DNA of 37,455 nucleotides from an uncultured Lachnospiraceae bacterium (GTDB taxonomy: Bacteria; Bacillota; Clostridia; Lachnospirales; Lachnospiraceae): the NCBI GenBank assembly GCA_947175435.1, contig CAMWMS010000007.1:1-37455 (forward strand), in the 5' to 3' direction. The translations under genes were made by a program, and so were the position numbers. Every line of letters starts with the position of its first letter. The first letter of the stretch is position 1. The notes beneath the pieces are model-generated. The model made no database searches and was not told the DNA's origin. It saw only the letters and a program-made list of their open reading frames with translations. Shown piece by piece: positions 16,529-23,450 of the stretch.

Positions 16529-16665
16529 GCTCAGAGGGAAGTCAATATCTTCGTCGCTGCGCTTTCGCTCCGTTCCGAGCGTAGCGGACACTAAGTTCGT
16601 GGAATACCTCACTAAGTGCCGACGCTCTCCAAGGGGCTCCTTAAGATATTGACTTCCCTCTGAGC
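16529..16665 (-). repeat. 137-bp palindromic-arm element, copy E2 (inverted relative to E1)
   Basis: Arms at 16529-16551 and 16643-16665 are 23 bp each and perfectly complementary (23/23). The core at 16552-16642 is 91 nt, the same length as in E1. Arm ends GCTC/GAGC and the inner CTT/AAG are shared with E1, but nine arm positions differ, each compensated on the opposite arm. In the core, E1's AAAAAGCGT/ACGCTTTTT stem is represented by GAGCGT/ACGCTC, which includes one compensated A-T to G-C change. The rest of the 234-bp gap (16479-16528 and 16666-16712) shows nothing I recognise. No T tract follows the hairpin. Confidence 0.9.
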
Positions 16666-16712
16666 TGGTTTGTGGGTGGCCGGTGGATAATAACGATGAA
16701 TAAGAGGTGTTT

Positions 16713-17627
16713 ATGAAGATCGCAGTGATTCTGGTGAATTATAACGGCAAACAATACAATACGGCGTGTATTGAGTCGCTTCTTGCGCAGAAGGACAGCG
16801 GCGGTTCCTATGAAATAAAAATCTACGTCGTGGACAATGCGTCACGGGATGATTCCATGCAGATGATACAGGAGCGCTATGGTACAGACGGGCGGATAGA
16901 GACGATTCTTCTTAACGATAACTACGGATTCTCTTATGCAAATAATGTGGGAATCCGCCGTGCGGTTGAGTGGGGTGCGGATTATGTTCTGCTGCTCAAC
17001 AATGACACGGAAGTACAGGAAGACATGTTGGCGCAGCTTATGGCATGTGCAAAAAGACATCCAGGCAGTGTGATTGCGCCGAAGATTTATTACAGCGACC
17101 ATAGGAATATAATCTGGTCGGCGGGCGGAGCGGTATCGCCCATCATTAGAAAAGTACGCCATATCGGTCTGAATCAGGAAGACAAAGGACAGTTTGATCG
17201 GGAGTGTCAGATCGGGTTTGCCACTGGGTGCTGCCTGTTGCTTTCAAGAGAAGTGATTGAACGGGCAGGATTCCTTGACGAAAGATTCTTTCTGTATTAT
17301 GAGGATACGGAATATTGTTTTCGCTTACGGAAAAGGGGAATTGCCATTTATTACTGCCCGCGGGCTGTAGTCTATCATAAGGTCGGAGCCAGTTCCAAGG
17401 GGGCGGACAGTCCGCTGTGTGCTTATTATATTGCCCGTAACTGGCTTTTGTGCAGCAGGCAGCATTTGAGTGGGCAGTATCCGCTGTTCATCATATACTA
17501 CATGATGAATAGAAGTGTATGTTGTATGCTGTGGCTGCTTTGCGGAAAGAAGGAGCTTGTGCAGGCGACTTGCAGAGGAATCGGAGATTATCGAAAGAAG
17601 AGACTGGGAAAATCGGCGTATTACTGA
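16713..17627 (+). CDS. GT2 glycosyltransferase (WbbL/rhamnosyltransferase-like)
   Basis: A 304-residue GT-A enzyme: IAVILVNYNGKQYNTACIESLLAQ at the N-terminus, VVDNASRDDS, YGFSYANNVGIRRA, and LLLNNDTEV carrying the metal-binding acidic residues. GFLDERFFLYYEDTEYCFRLRKRG is the usual acceptor-side signature of the WbbL-like branch. The C-terminal 60 residues include a hydrophobic stretch (PLFIIYYMMNRSVCCMLWLL) that may sit on the membrane. I prefer ATG 16713 (AAGAGG five bases upstream) over GTG 16707. It is the first gene after element E2. Many members of this branch transfer rhamnose, but the donor cannot be fixed here. Confidence 0.86.
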   Translation: MKIAVILVNYNGKQYNTACIESLLAQKDSGGSYEIKIYVVDNASRDDSMQMIQERYGTDGRIETILLNDNYGFSYANNVGIRRAVEWGADYVLLLNNDTEVQEDMLAQLMACAKRHPGSVIAPKIYYSDHRNIIWSAGGAVSPIIRKVRHIGLNQEDKGQFDRECQIGFATGCCLLLSREVIERAGFLDERFFLYYEDTEYCFRLRKRGIAIYYCPRAVVYHKVGASSKGADSPLCAYYIARNWLLCSRQHLSGQYPLFIIYYMMNRSVCCMLWLLCGKKELVQATCRGIGDYRKKRLGKSAYY

Positions 17628-17659
17628 TAATATAAATTGCTTTGACATGGAGGAGTATG

Positions 17660-18259
17660 ATGAAGGAAAAACAAAATATTCATGCAGGTTATTACAGTGA
17701 AGAGGAATTGAAGGGATTGGGAATTTCCAAAATAGGAAAAAATGTACTGATAAGTAACAAATGTTGTATATATCAACCGGATATGATAGAGATAGGGGAT
17801 AATGTCAGAATAGATGATTTCTGTATATTGCTTGGGAAGATAAAATTAGGACACAATGTTCATATTGCGGCATTTTGCCTTTTGAGCGGCGGGGCCGGAA
17901 TTGTGATGGAAGATTATTCCGGGCTGGCACAAAAATGCTCACTTTACACGAAAAGCGATGATTATAGCGGAAGAAGTATGACAAATTCTACGATACCCGA
18001 CAAATTTAAGGAAGTGAGGTCGGGAGAAATAGTGATCGGGAGACATGTGATCGTAGGGGCATCAAGCGTTGTTCTTCCGGGCGTTACCATCGGTGAGGGT
18101 GCTTCGGTCGGCGCAATGAGTTTAGTAAATAGATCCATAGAAGATTGGACTGTGAATATCGGAATACCATGCAGAAAACTAAAGGACAGAGAAAAGGGGC
18201 TGCTGGATCTGGAGAAAGAATATGAAAAGGAATACAGAAATGGATGTGGATACGAGTAA
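17660..18259 (+). CDS. Hexapeptide-repeat acyltransferase preceding the nonulosonate genes
   Basis: A 199-residue left-handed beta-helix protein (IGKNVLISNKCCIYQPDMIEIGDNVRIDDFC, VHIAAFCLLSGGAGIVMEDYSGLA, GEIVIGRHVIVGASSVVLPGVTIGEGASVGAMSLVNRSI), closing with IGIPCRKLKDR. It resembles colanic-acid/maltose-type O-acetyltransferases and lacks the Rossmann domain of NeuD/PglD. It is AT-rich compared with its neighbours. It overlaps neuB by 38 bp, which suggests it works with the nonulosonic acid. It could acetylate the amino precursor (a LegH-like role) or O-acetylate the finished sugar. The start is ATG 17660, six bases after GGAGG; ATG 17657 is also possible. Confidence 0.78.
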   Translation: MKEKQNIHAGYYSEEELKGLGISKIGKNVLISNKCCIYQPDMIEIGDNVRIDDFCILLGKIKLGHNVHIAAFCLLSGGAGIVMEDYSGLAQKCSLYTKSDDYSGRSMTNSTIPDKFKEVRSGEIVIGRHVIVGASSVVLPGVTIGEGASVGAMSLVNRSIEDWTVNIGIPCRKLKDREKGLLDLEKEYEKEYRNGCGYE

Positions 18260-19247
18260 AGTGTTAATCATAGCTGAAGCAGGAGTAAATCATAACGGTG
18301 ACATTAAAATTGCAAGAAAATTAATAGATGCAGCAAAGGAAAGCGGGGCGGACATTGTCAAATTTCAGACTGCGAAACTGGAATCTCTGGTTTCAAAATC
18401 AGCTCAGATGGCAGAGTATCAGAAAAAAAATATAAGTATGGTTAAGTCACAAAAAGAGATGCTGAAAGATATAATTCTGCCTTTTGAAGGTTTTTCAGAG
18501 TTGGCACAATATTGTGACGTCCGGGGAATTACTTTTCTTTCAACACCGTTTGATATAGATAGCATTCGTTTTTTGGACAATTTGGTAAAGATATGGAAAA
18601 TTCCTTCCGGAGAGATCACGAATTATCCTTATCTGAGGGAGATTGCCCTAACCGGCAAACCTGTTATTATGTCCACGGGAATGTGTGAACTGCAGGAGGT
18701 GAAGGAGGCGGTTCGGGTATTAAAGGAAAACGGAAGCAGTGAGATTACCCTGTTGCATTGTAATACGGAGTACCCGACACCTATGCAGGACGTGAACTTG
18801 AGAGCAATGCGGGCTCTGCGGGAAGAATTCGGTCTGCCTGTAGGTTACTCAGATCATACACAGGGTATTGAAGTGCCGATTGCTGCCACGGCTATGGGAG
18901 CGGTAGTGATCGAGAAACATTTTACACTGGATCGCAATATGGAAGGTCCGGATCACAAGGCGAGTTTAGAGCCGGAGGAACTTCGGGCAATGGTGCAGGC
19001 GATCCGAAACATAGAGGCTGCGCTGGGAGATGGAGTCAAGCGCCCATCCGCTTCGGAGACGAAGAATCGGGATGTAGTACGCAAGAGCATCGTTGCTAAG
19101 ACAGACATCCGAAAGGGTGAAGTGTTTACGGAGGAGAATCTGACTGCAAAACGTCCCGGAAACGGTATTTCGCCCATGCGGTGGAATGAGGTAATTGGAT
19201 TGAGGGCGGACCGGGATTATGAGCAGGATGAGATGATCAAGCTGTAA
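18222..19247 (+). CDS. neuB: N-acetylneuraminate/legionaminate synthase (NeuB/LegI family)
   Basis: A 341-residue protein with the NeuB TIM-barrel pattern IIAEAGVNHNGD (17-27), DIVKFQTAKLE (44-54), TFLSTPFD, KIPSGEITN, VIMSTGM, LLHCNTEYP, VGYSDHTQG (207-215) and EKHFTLD (231-237). It ends with a C-terminal antifreeze-like SAF domain containing RPGNGISPMRW (311-321). It condenses phosphoenolpyruvate with an N-acyl-mannosamine-type sugar to make a nine-carbon acid. NeuC/LegG and a CMP-sugar synthetase follow. LegB- and PtmE-like genes farther along favour legionaminic acid, but Neu5Ac cannot be excluded from sequence alone. Base composition shifts sharply inside the gene near 18600. GGAG lies eight bases before ATG 18222; ATG 18240 is an alternative start. 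Confidence 0.92.
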   Translation: MKRNTEMDVDTSKVLIIAEAGVNHNGDIKIARKLIDAAKESGADIVKFQTAKLESLVSKSAQMAEYQKKNISMVKSQKEMLKDIILPFEGFSELAQYCDVRGITFLSTPFDIDSIRFLDNLVKIWKIPSGEITNYPYLREIALTGKPVIMSTGMCELQEVKEAVRVLKENGSSEITLLHCNTEYPTPMQDVNLRAMRALREEFGLPVGYSDHTQGIEVPIAATAMGAVVIEKHFTLDRNMEGPDHKASLEPEELRAMVQAIRNIEAALGDGVKRPSASETKNRDVVRKSIVAKTDIRKGEVFTEENLTAKRPGNGISPMRWNEVIGLRADRDYEQDEMIKL

Positions 19248-19272
19248 CAGAAGCATAAACGTACAAGCGGCG

Positions 19273-19300
19273 TTGCTTGACTTCATTAGGATAGTATAAT
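19273..19300 (+). promoter_or_regulatory. Candidate sigma-A promoter upstream of neuC
   Basis: TTGCTT (19273-19278), a 16-bp spacer and TATAAT (19295-19300) lie in the AT-rich 171-bp gap between neuB and neuC. Transcription would begin near 19308, giving an untranslated leader of about 110 nt. The -10 box is perfect and the -35 box is partial. A chance match is possible in AT-rich DNA. I see no convincing terminator for neuB in the same gap. Confidence 0.45.
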
Positions 19301-19418
19301 AAAATAATATCCGGATTTATACTTTGTTTATCGTGAATAAAACATTTTTTTTGAAAACCATCTATGGTGCTTTTAAGTTTGCTTTTGTAGGGCGAATGAA
19401 AAAAGCGGAAAATATTTT

Positions 19419-20603
19419 ATGATGAAAAATGTATGTGTACTTACGGCTACGAGAGCCGAATACGGCCTTTTGAAAAATCTAATATTGAGACTGCAGAAGG
19501 AGTCTGAATTTCGGGTAAATGTTGTTGTGACGGGGATGCATCTGGACAAGGCTTTTGGCGAAACGTATCGGGAGATCGAGGAAGACGGAGTCTCTATCGC
19601 GGCAAAAATCCCTATTTTATCTAAGCAGGACGGTGCAGTCGGAATGTCCGAAACTATGTCCAATGCGCTTCTAAGCTTCGGACATTTTTTTGCAGAAAAC
19701 CGGCAGGATCTTCTGGTGGTGTTGGGCGATCGATATGAGACGATGGCGGTCTGTATTGCGGCCATGAATGAACAGATTCCGATTGCGCATATTCATGGCG
19801 GAGAAGTGACGGAAGGCGCGATCGATGATGCGATCAGGCATAGCATCTCGAAGATGAGTTTTCTTCATTTTACGAGCACGGAAGTATACCGCAAACGAGT
19901 GATTCAGTTGGGTGAGCATCCGGACAGGGTTTTTAATGTGGGTGCGCTCGGAGTCGAAAATATTCGTTATGGGAAGCGGCTTTCCCGGTCTGAGCTGGAA
20001 GAAGATCTGCAGTTTTCGTTGGGGGAGAAGTATTGTCTGGTCACATTCCATCCGGTCACGTTGGAAGAGGATGACGGCGTTTCGCAGCTTCAGGAACTGC
20101 TGAAGGCGATGGATGAGATGACGGAATACCGCTATCTGATAACAAAGGCGAATGCAGACGCCGGTGGCAGAAAGATCAACGCCCGGTTGGAGAAATATGC
20201 ACAGGCACATAACGACAGAGTCTGCCTGAAAGATTCTCTGGGCATGGTTCGTTATTTGTCGGCGATGCAATATTGCTCCATGGTGGTGGGAAATTCCTCC
20301 AGTGGAATCCAGGAGGCTCCGGCAATGGGAGTTCCTACGGTCAACATCGGGAATCGGCAGAAGGGAAGGATACAGAGTGCGAGTATTATCAACTGTGAGC
20401 CGTGTGCCGAAGAGGTTGTGGCAGCGATGAGGCGGATACAGACAGAGGAATTTCAGATCGGAATGGAACAGGATCTGCTGTTCGGCGAACCCGAAAGAAT
20501 TCCCCCTTCGCGGGCGATTACAAACCATATCACGGAATATCTACTCGGGGAGAACGGAGCAGAGATAGATTTAAAAAAGAAATTTTACGATATTGCATTA
20601 TAA
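19419..20603 (+). CDS. neuC: UDP-GlcNAc 2-epimerase, hydrolysing (NeuC/LegG family)
   Basis: A 394-residue GT-B-like epimerase: VCVLTATRAEYGLLKNL at the start, VTGMHLDKAFGET, LLVVLGDRYETMA (98-110), HIHGGEVTEGAIDDAIRHSISKMS (124-147), FHPVTLEEDDG, and GNSSSGIQEAPAMGVPTVNIG. NeuC makes ManNAc from UDP-GlcNAc; LegG makes 2,4-diacetamido-2,4,6-trideoxymannose from the 4-acetamido-6-deoxy precursor. Either supplies the substrate for the adjacent synthase. The two subfamilies are not separable by eye. Two Met codons (19419, 19422) are equally possible starts; the ribosome site is weak. Confidence 0.9.
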   Translation: MMKNVCVLTATRAEYGLLKNLILRLQKESEFRVNVVVTGMHLDKAFGETYREIEEDGVSIAAKIPILSKQDGAVGMSETMSNALLSFGHFFAENRQDLLVVLGDRYETMAVCIAAMNEQIPIAHIHGGEVTEGAIDDAIRHSISKMSFLHFTSTEVYRKRVIQLGEHPDRVFNVGALGVENIRYGKRLSRSELEEDLQFSLGEKYCLVTFHPVTLEEDDGVSQLQELLKAMDEMTEYRYLITKANADAGGRKINARLEKYAQAHNDRVCLKDSLGMVRYLSAMQYCSMVVGNSSSGIQEAPAMGVPTVNIGNRQKGRIQSASIINCEPCAEEVVAAMRRIQTEEFQIGMEQDLLFGEPERIPPSRAITNHITEYLLGENGAEIDLKKKFYDIAL

Positions 20604-20633
20604 AAAAAGCGATAGGGCAAAAGGGATAACAGG

Positions 20634-21608
20634 ATGAAAGTGATTGTGATCGGTCTCGGTTCCATGGGAAAGAGAAGGATTCGTCTGATCAGGCAGTATG
20701 ATGGGGCGATTGGAATATGTGGTGTTGACACTTCCGGTGACCGAAGGGAGCAGGCGGAGAAGGAATACGGTATAGAAACATTAGACAGTATAGAGTGTGT
20801 GCGGGCAGATGAGTATGACTGCGCATTTATATGCACCTCGCCCTTATCTCACAGCGGTTTGATCCATACTTGTCTGAGTCTGAACATGCATGTGTTTACG
20901 GAGATCAATCTGATCGCCGACGGCTATGATGAGAATATGAAACTTGCTGCAGAACGCGGGAGGACGCTTTTCTTGTCTTCAACATTTCTGTATCGGGAAG
21001 AGATAGGATATATTGACCGAATGGTCCGCAAGAGCAGCAGCCCTGTCAGTTATCTTTATCATATCGGGCAATATCTGCCAGATTGGCATCCGTGGGAAAA
21101 TTACAAGGATTATTTCGTGGGTGACCGGCGTACAAACGGGTGTAGAGAATTATTTGCCATTGAGCTGCCATGGCTGCTTCACACATTCGGGGATGTGCAG
21201 CGGATTCATGTGGTTAAGGGAAGGGCTACCGGGTTGCAGATCGATTATCCGGACAGTTACCTCGTGACATTGGAGCATGAGAATGGTGCTCGCGGTTCGC
21301 TGGCGGTAGATGTGGTGTCGAGAAAAGCGGTAAGAAATCTGGAAGTGTTTTCGGAAGATATGTATCTGGCATGGAACGGAACCCCGGAGAGCCTGCGGTA
21401 TTATGACTATGAGCGCAAAGCAGAAGTTACGGTCAATCTGTATGACAGGGTTGAGCACAGGGACGGATATGACCAGTTTATCATAGAGAACAGTTATCTT
21501 CATGAGATAGAAGCATTTTTTGCACAGGTGAAAGGCGGAGCGGTTCCAGCATATGATTTTGAGAAAGATAAGGAAACGCTGGCTCTGATTGACAGGATCG
21601 AGGAGTAG
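20634..21608 (+). CDS. Gfo/Idh/MocA-family protein lacking the EKP lysine
   Basis: A 324-residue protein with an N-terminal dinucleotide fold (MKVIVIGLGSMGKRR) and the two-domain Gfo/Idh/MocA layout. Where the family normally has E-K-P, this protein has E-I-N (residues 90-92, VFTEINLIAD), so the catalytic lysine is absent. The later GGxxxD...H block is replaced by TNGCRELFAIELPW (167-180). It shares YLPDW and downstream spacing with the next gene, which keeps both motifs. It may be a non-oxidoreductase partner subunit, or may catalyse a different reaction on the nonulosonate or its precursor. The reading frame is intact and shows no decay. Confidence 0.8.
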   Translation: MKVIVIGLGSMGKRRIRLIRQYDGAIGICGVDTSGDRREQAEKEYGIETLDSIECVRADEYDCAFICTSPLSHSGLIHTCLSLNMHVFTEINLIADGYDENMKLAAERGRTLFLSSTFLYREEIGYIDRMVRKSSSPVSYLYHIGQYLPDWHPWENYKDYFVGDRRTNGCRELFAIELPWLLHTFGDVQRIHVVKGRATGLQIDYPDSYLVTLEHENGARGSLAVDVVSRKAVRNLEVFSEDMYLAWNGTPESLRYYDYERKAEVTVNLYDRVEHRDGYDQFIIENSYLHEIEAFFAQVKGGAVPAYDFEKDKETLALIDRIEE

Positions 21609-21611
21609 CAT

Positions 21612-22553
21612 ATGAACGGAAACTATAAGATAGCTTTCTGCGGGCTCGGTTCCATCGGAAAGCGTCATCTGCATAATACGGTGCGGTATCTGCAGGAACA
21701 GGGCTGTGATTTTAGAATCGATGCGATTCGGAGCGGAGCGGGAGCTGTGCTTGACGGGGAATTGACGCAGTACGTCAGTGCGCAATACTTTTATGGCGAT
21801 GAGATCCCGCAGGATTACGACATTATATTTATTACTAATCCGACTGCCATGCACAGAGAAAGCATTATGAAGTATCAGAATTGTACGAGGAGTATGTTTA
21901 TCGAGAAACCGGTGGTAGCCGATTCCGAATGTGATTTTTCCGGTATTCCCGATGGTTTGATCTGTTATGTGGCATGTCCTTTACGGTACACGAAGACGCT
22001 TCAGTATGTGAAGGAGCATATTGAATGCGATGCGGCATATTCTGTGCGGGCAGTTTGTTCCACTTATCTTCCGGACTGGCGGCCGGGCGAGGATTACCGA
22101 AAATCTTACAGCGCTCACAAGGCGATGGGCGGCGGCGTGGCGATAGATCTGATTCATGAATGGGATTATCTGATATGGCTGTTCGGCAGACCGGATAAGG
22201 TGGAAAGCATACAGAGGAAGATCTCCGGGCTGGAGACGGACAGTGAAGATATTGCGGTATATATGGGATATTCTAAAGACAGAATCTACGAACTGCATTT
22301 GGATTATTTCGGCAGGGAAGAGAAGCGCAATCTGGAGATTTATCTTCCGTCGGAGACAATTACGGTAGATCTGCGAAACGGCAGAATTCATTTTGGAAAA
22401 TCAGGCGAAGATATCATAATGTGCGAAGACAGGGATGAATATCAGGGGAAAGAGATCGCACATTTTTTTGATATTATCAATGGCAAATGCAATAACGATA
22501 ACGATATTGTGGAAGCGATGAGGACGTTAAGTCTGACGCAGGGCAGGGCATAA
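21612..22553 (+). CDS. Gfo/Idh/MocA-family oxidoreductase
   Basis: A 313-residue NAD(P)-dependent oxidoreductase paralogous to the gene before it. It has IAFCGLGSIGKRHL (7-20), FIEKP (96-100) with the catalytic lysine, YLPDWRPGEDYR (152-163) and MGGGVAIDLIHEWDYLIWLFG (172-192) with the Asp and His expected at the active site. GAGGAG in the end of the previous gene serves as its ribosome site. Placement between the NeuC-type epimerase and the CMP-sugar synthetase suggests it modifies the nonulosonic acid or its precursor. The reaction is not known. Confidence 0.83.
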   Translation: MNGNYKIAFCGLGSIGKRHLHNTVRYLQEQGCDFRIDAIRSGAGAVLDGELTQYVSAQYFYGDEIPQDYDIIFITNPTAMHRESIMKYQNCTRSMFIEKPVVADSECDFSGIPDGLICYVACPLRYTKTLQYVKEHIECDAAYSVRAVCSTYLPDWRPGEDYRKSYSAHKAMGGGVAIDLIHEWDYLIWLFGRPDKVESIQRKISGLETDSEDIAVYMGYSKDRIYELHLDYFGREEKRNLEIYLPSETITVDLRNGRIHFGKSGEDIIMCEDRDEYQGKEIAHFFDIINGKCNNDNDIVEAMRTLSLTQGRA

Positions 22554-22555
22554 GA

Positions 22556-23401
22556 GTGATCAGGCAGGAGAAGATTACAGACAGGAAGCGGGTGAATCAG
22601 TTGAACAAAGAGAGCAGCATTTTATTTACCATTTGTGCCAGAGCAGGTTCAAAGGGCGTGAAAGGGAAGAATACAAAAATATTCTGCGGAAGGCCGCTTG
22701 CAGCGTACACAGTGGCAGCGTATGAACTATTCAGGCAGCGTTTTCAGACAGAGTACGGGAGTATGGCGCTTGCAGTCAATACGGACAGTGAGTTGCTGCG
22801 GCAGCAGTTGGACGAGCTACGAACGGAGTATCTCTATGTTCCGCGGATCGAGGAACTTGCGGGAGACGTGGTATCGAAGAAGGACGTCATCCGGGATACG
22901 TTGATAAAGAGTGAGGCAGTAAAAAATAGGATATTTGATGTTGTGATCGATTTGGATCTGACATCTCCGTTGCGTACAGTGGATGATATCAAAGGAACTT
23001 TGGATGCACTGAATCAGGATGAGGGCGCTGATATTGCGTATAGTGTGACCTCTTCCCGCAGATCGCCCTATTTCAATATGGTGGCGAAGGGGGAAGACGG
23101 ATATTATCATACTGTAACCCAGACTGGGTTCACGACGCGGCAGCAGTGCCCGTCATGTTATGACATGAACGCTTCGATCTATGCTTATCGGAGAGCATAT
23201 ACGCTGGCAGATCATGTCCTGCCGCGGCGAGAGACAGTCTGGCAGATGAAGGATACAGGCGTATTGGATATTGACAGTGAGGAAGATTTCGAACTGATGG
23301 AAGTGCTTGCGAAATATTTCTATCAGAAGTATCCTGCATATGGTGAGATAGAAGCGGCGGCGTCCCGGTCGGGTGGACAATGCGGCGGCAATATGCTATA
23401 A
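22556..23401 (+). CDS. neuA: CMP-nonulosonate (sialic/legionaminic acid) cytidylyltransferase
   Basis: A 281-residue nucleotidyltransferase. ARAGSKGVKGKN (28-39) is the CMP-sugar synthetase signature loop binding CTP. VVIDLDLTSPLRTVDDI, SSRRSPYFNMV, and YDMNASIYAYRR are characteristic of the CMP-NeuAc/CMP-legionaminate group. It activates the acid made by NeuB/LegI for transfer. The first codon is GTG 22556; GTG 22592, behind AGGAAG, is an alternative that would remove 12 residues. The 3' end overlaps a good promoter match for the next gene. The C-terminal tail (AASRSGGQCGGNML) is poorly conserved-looking. Confidence 0.9.
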   Translation: MIRQEKITDRKRVNQLNKESSILFTICARAGSKGVKGKNTKIFCGRPLAAYTVAAYELFRQRFQTEYGSMALAVNTDSELLRQQLDELRTEYLYVPRIEELAGDVVSKKDVIRDTLIKSEAVKNRIFDVVIDLDLTSPLRTVDDIKGTLDALNQDEGADIAYSVTSSRRSPYFNMVAKGEDGYYHTVTQTGFTTRQQCPSCYDMNASIYAYRRAYTLADHVLPRRETVWQMKDTGVLDIDSEEDFELMEVLAKYFYQKYPAYGEIEAAASRSGGQCGGNML

Positions 23402-23402
23402 T
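23374..23402 (+). promoter_or_regulatory. Candidate extended -10 sigma-A promoter
   Basis: TGGACA (23374-23379), a 17-bp spacer and TATAAT (23397-23402), with TG one base before the -10 box. It sits at the very end of the cytidylyltransferase gene and points at the transferase gene starting at 23451. Five of six -35 bases, an ideal spacer and an extended -10 make it one of the best promoter matches I saw. Confidence 0.6.
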
Positions 23403-23450
23403 TTTACGAATATTTACGGGCACGGATGTTTATGAGAATATGAGGGCATA

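Noticed and set aside
16529-16665. E1/E2 as a cis-acting riboswitch or leader RNA
   Set aside because: The two copies face opposite ways in one operon, so the + strand transcript would contain the core once in each sense. This argues against a single orientation-dependent RNA function, though the covariation keeps a structural role open.
19671-20528. 285-residue minus-strand ORF over neuC
   Set aside because: It is antisense to a clear NeuC-family gene, has no recognisable motifs and no ribosome site. The same applies to the long minus-strand ORFs at 896-1546, 2893-3591, 27077-28015, 12256-12969 and 36339-37115.
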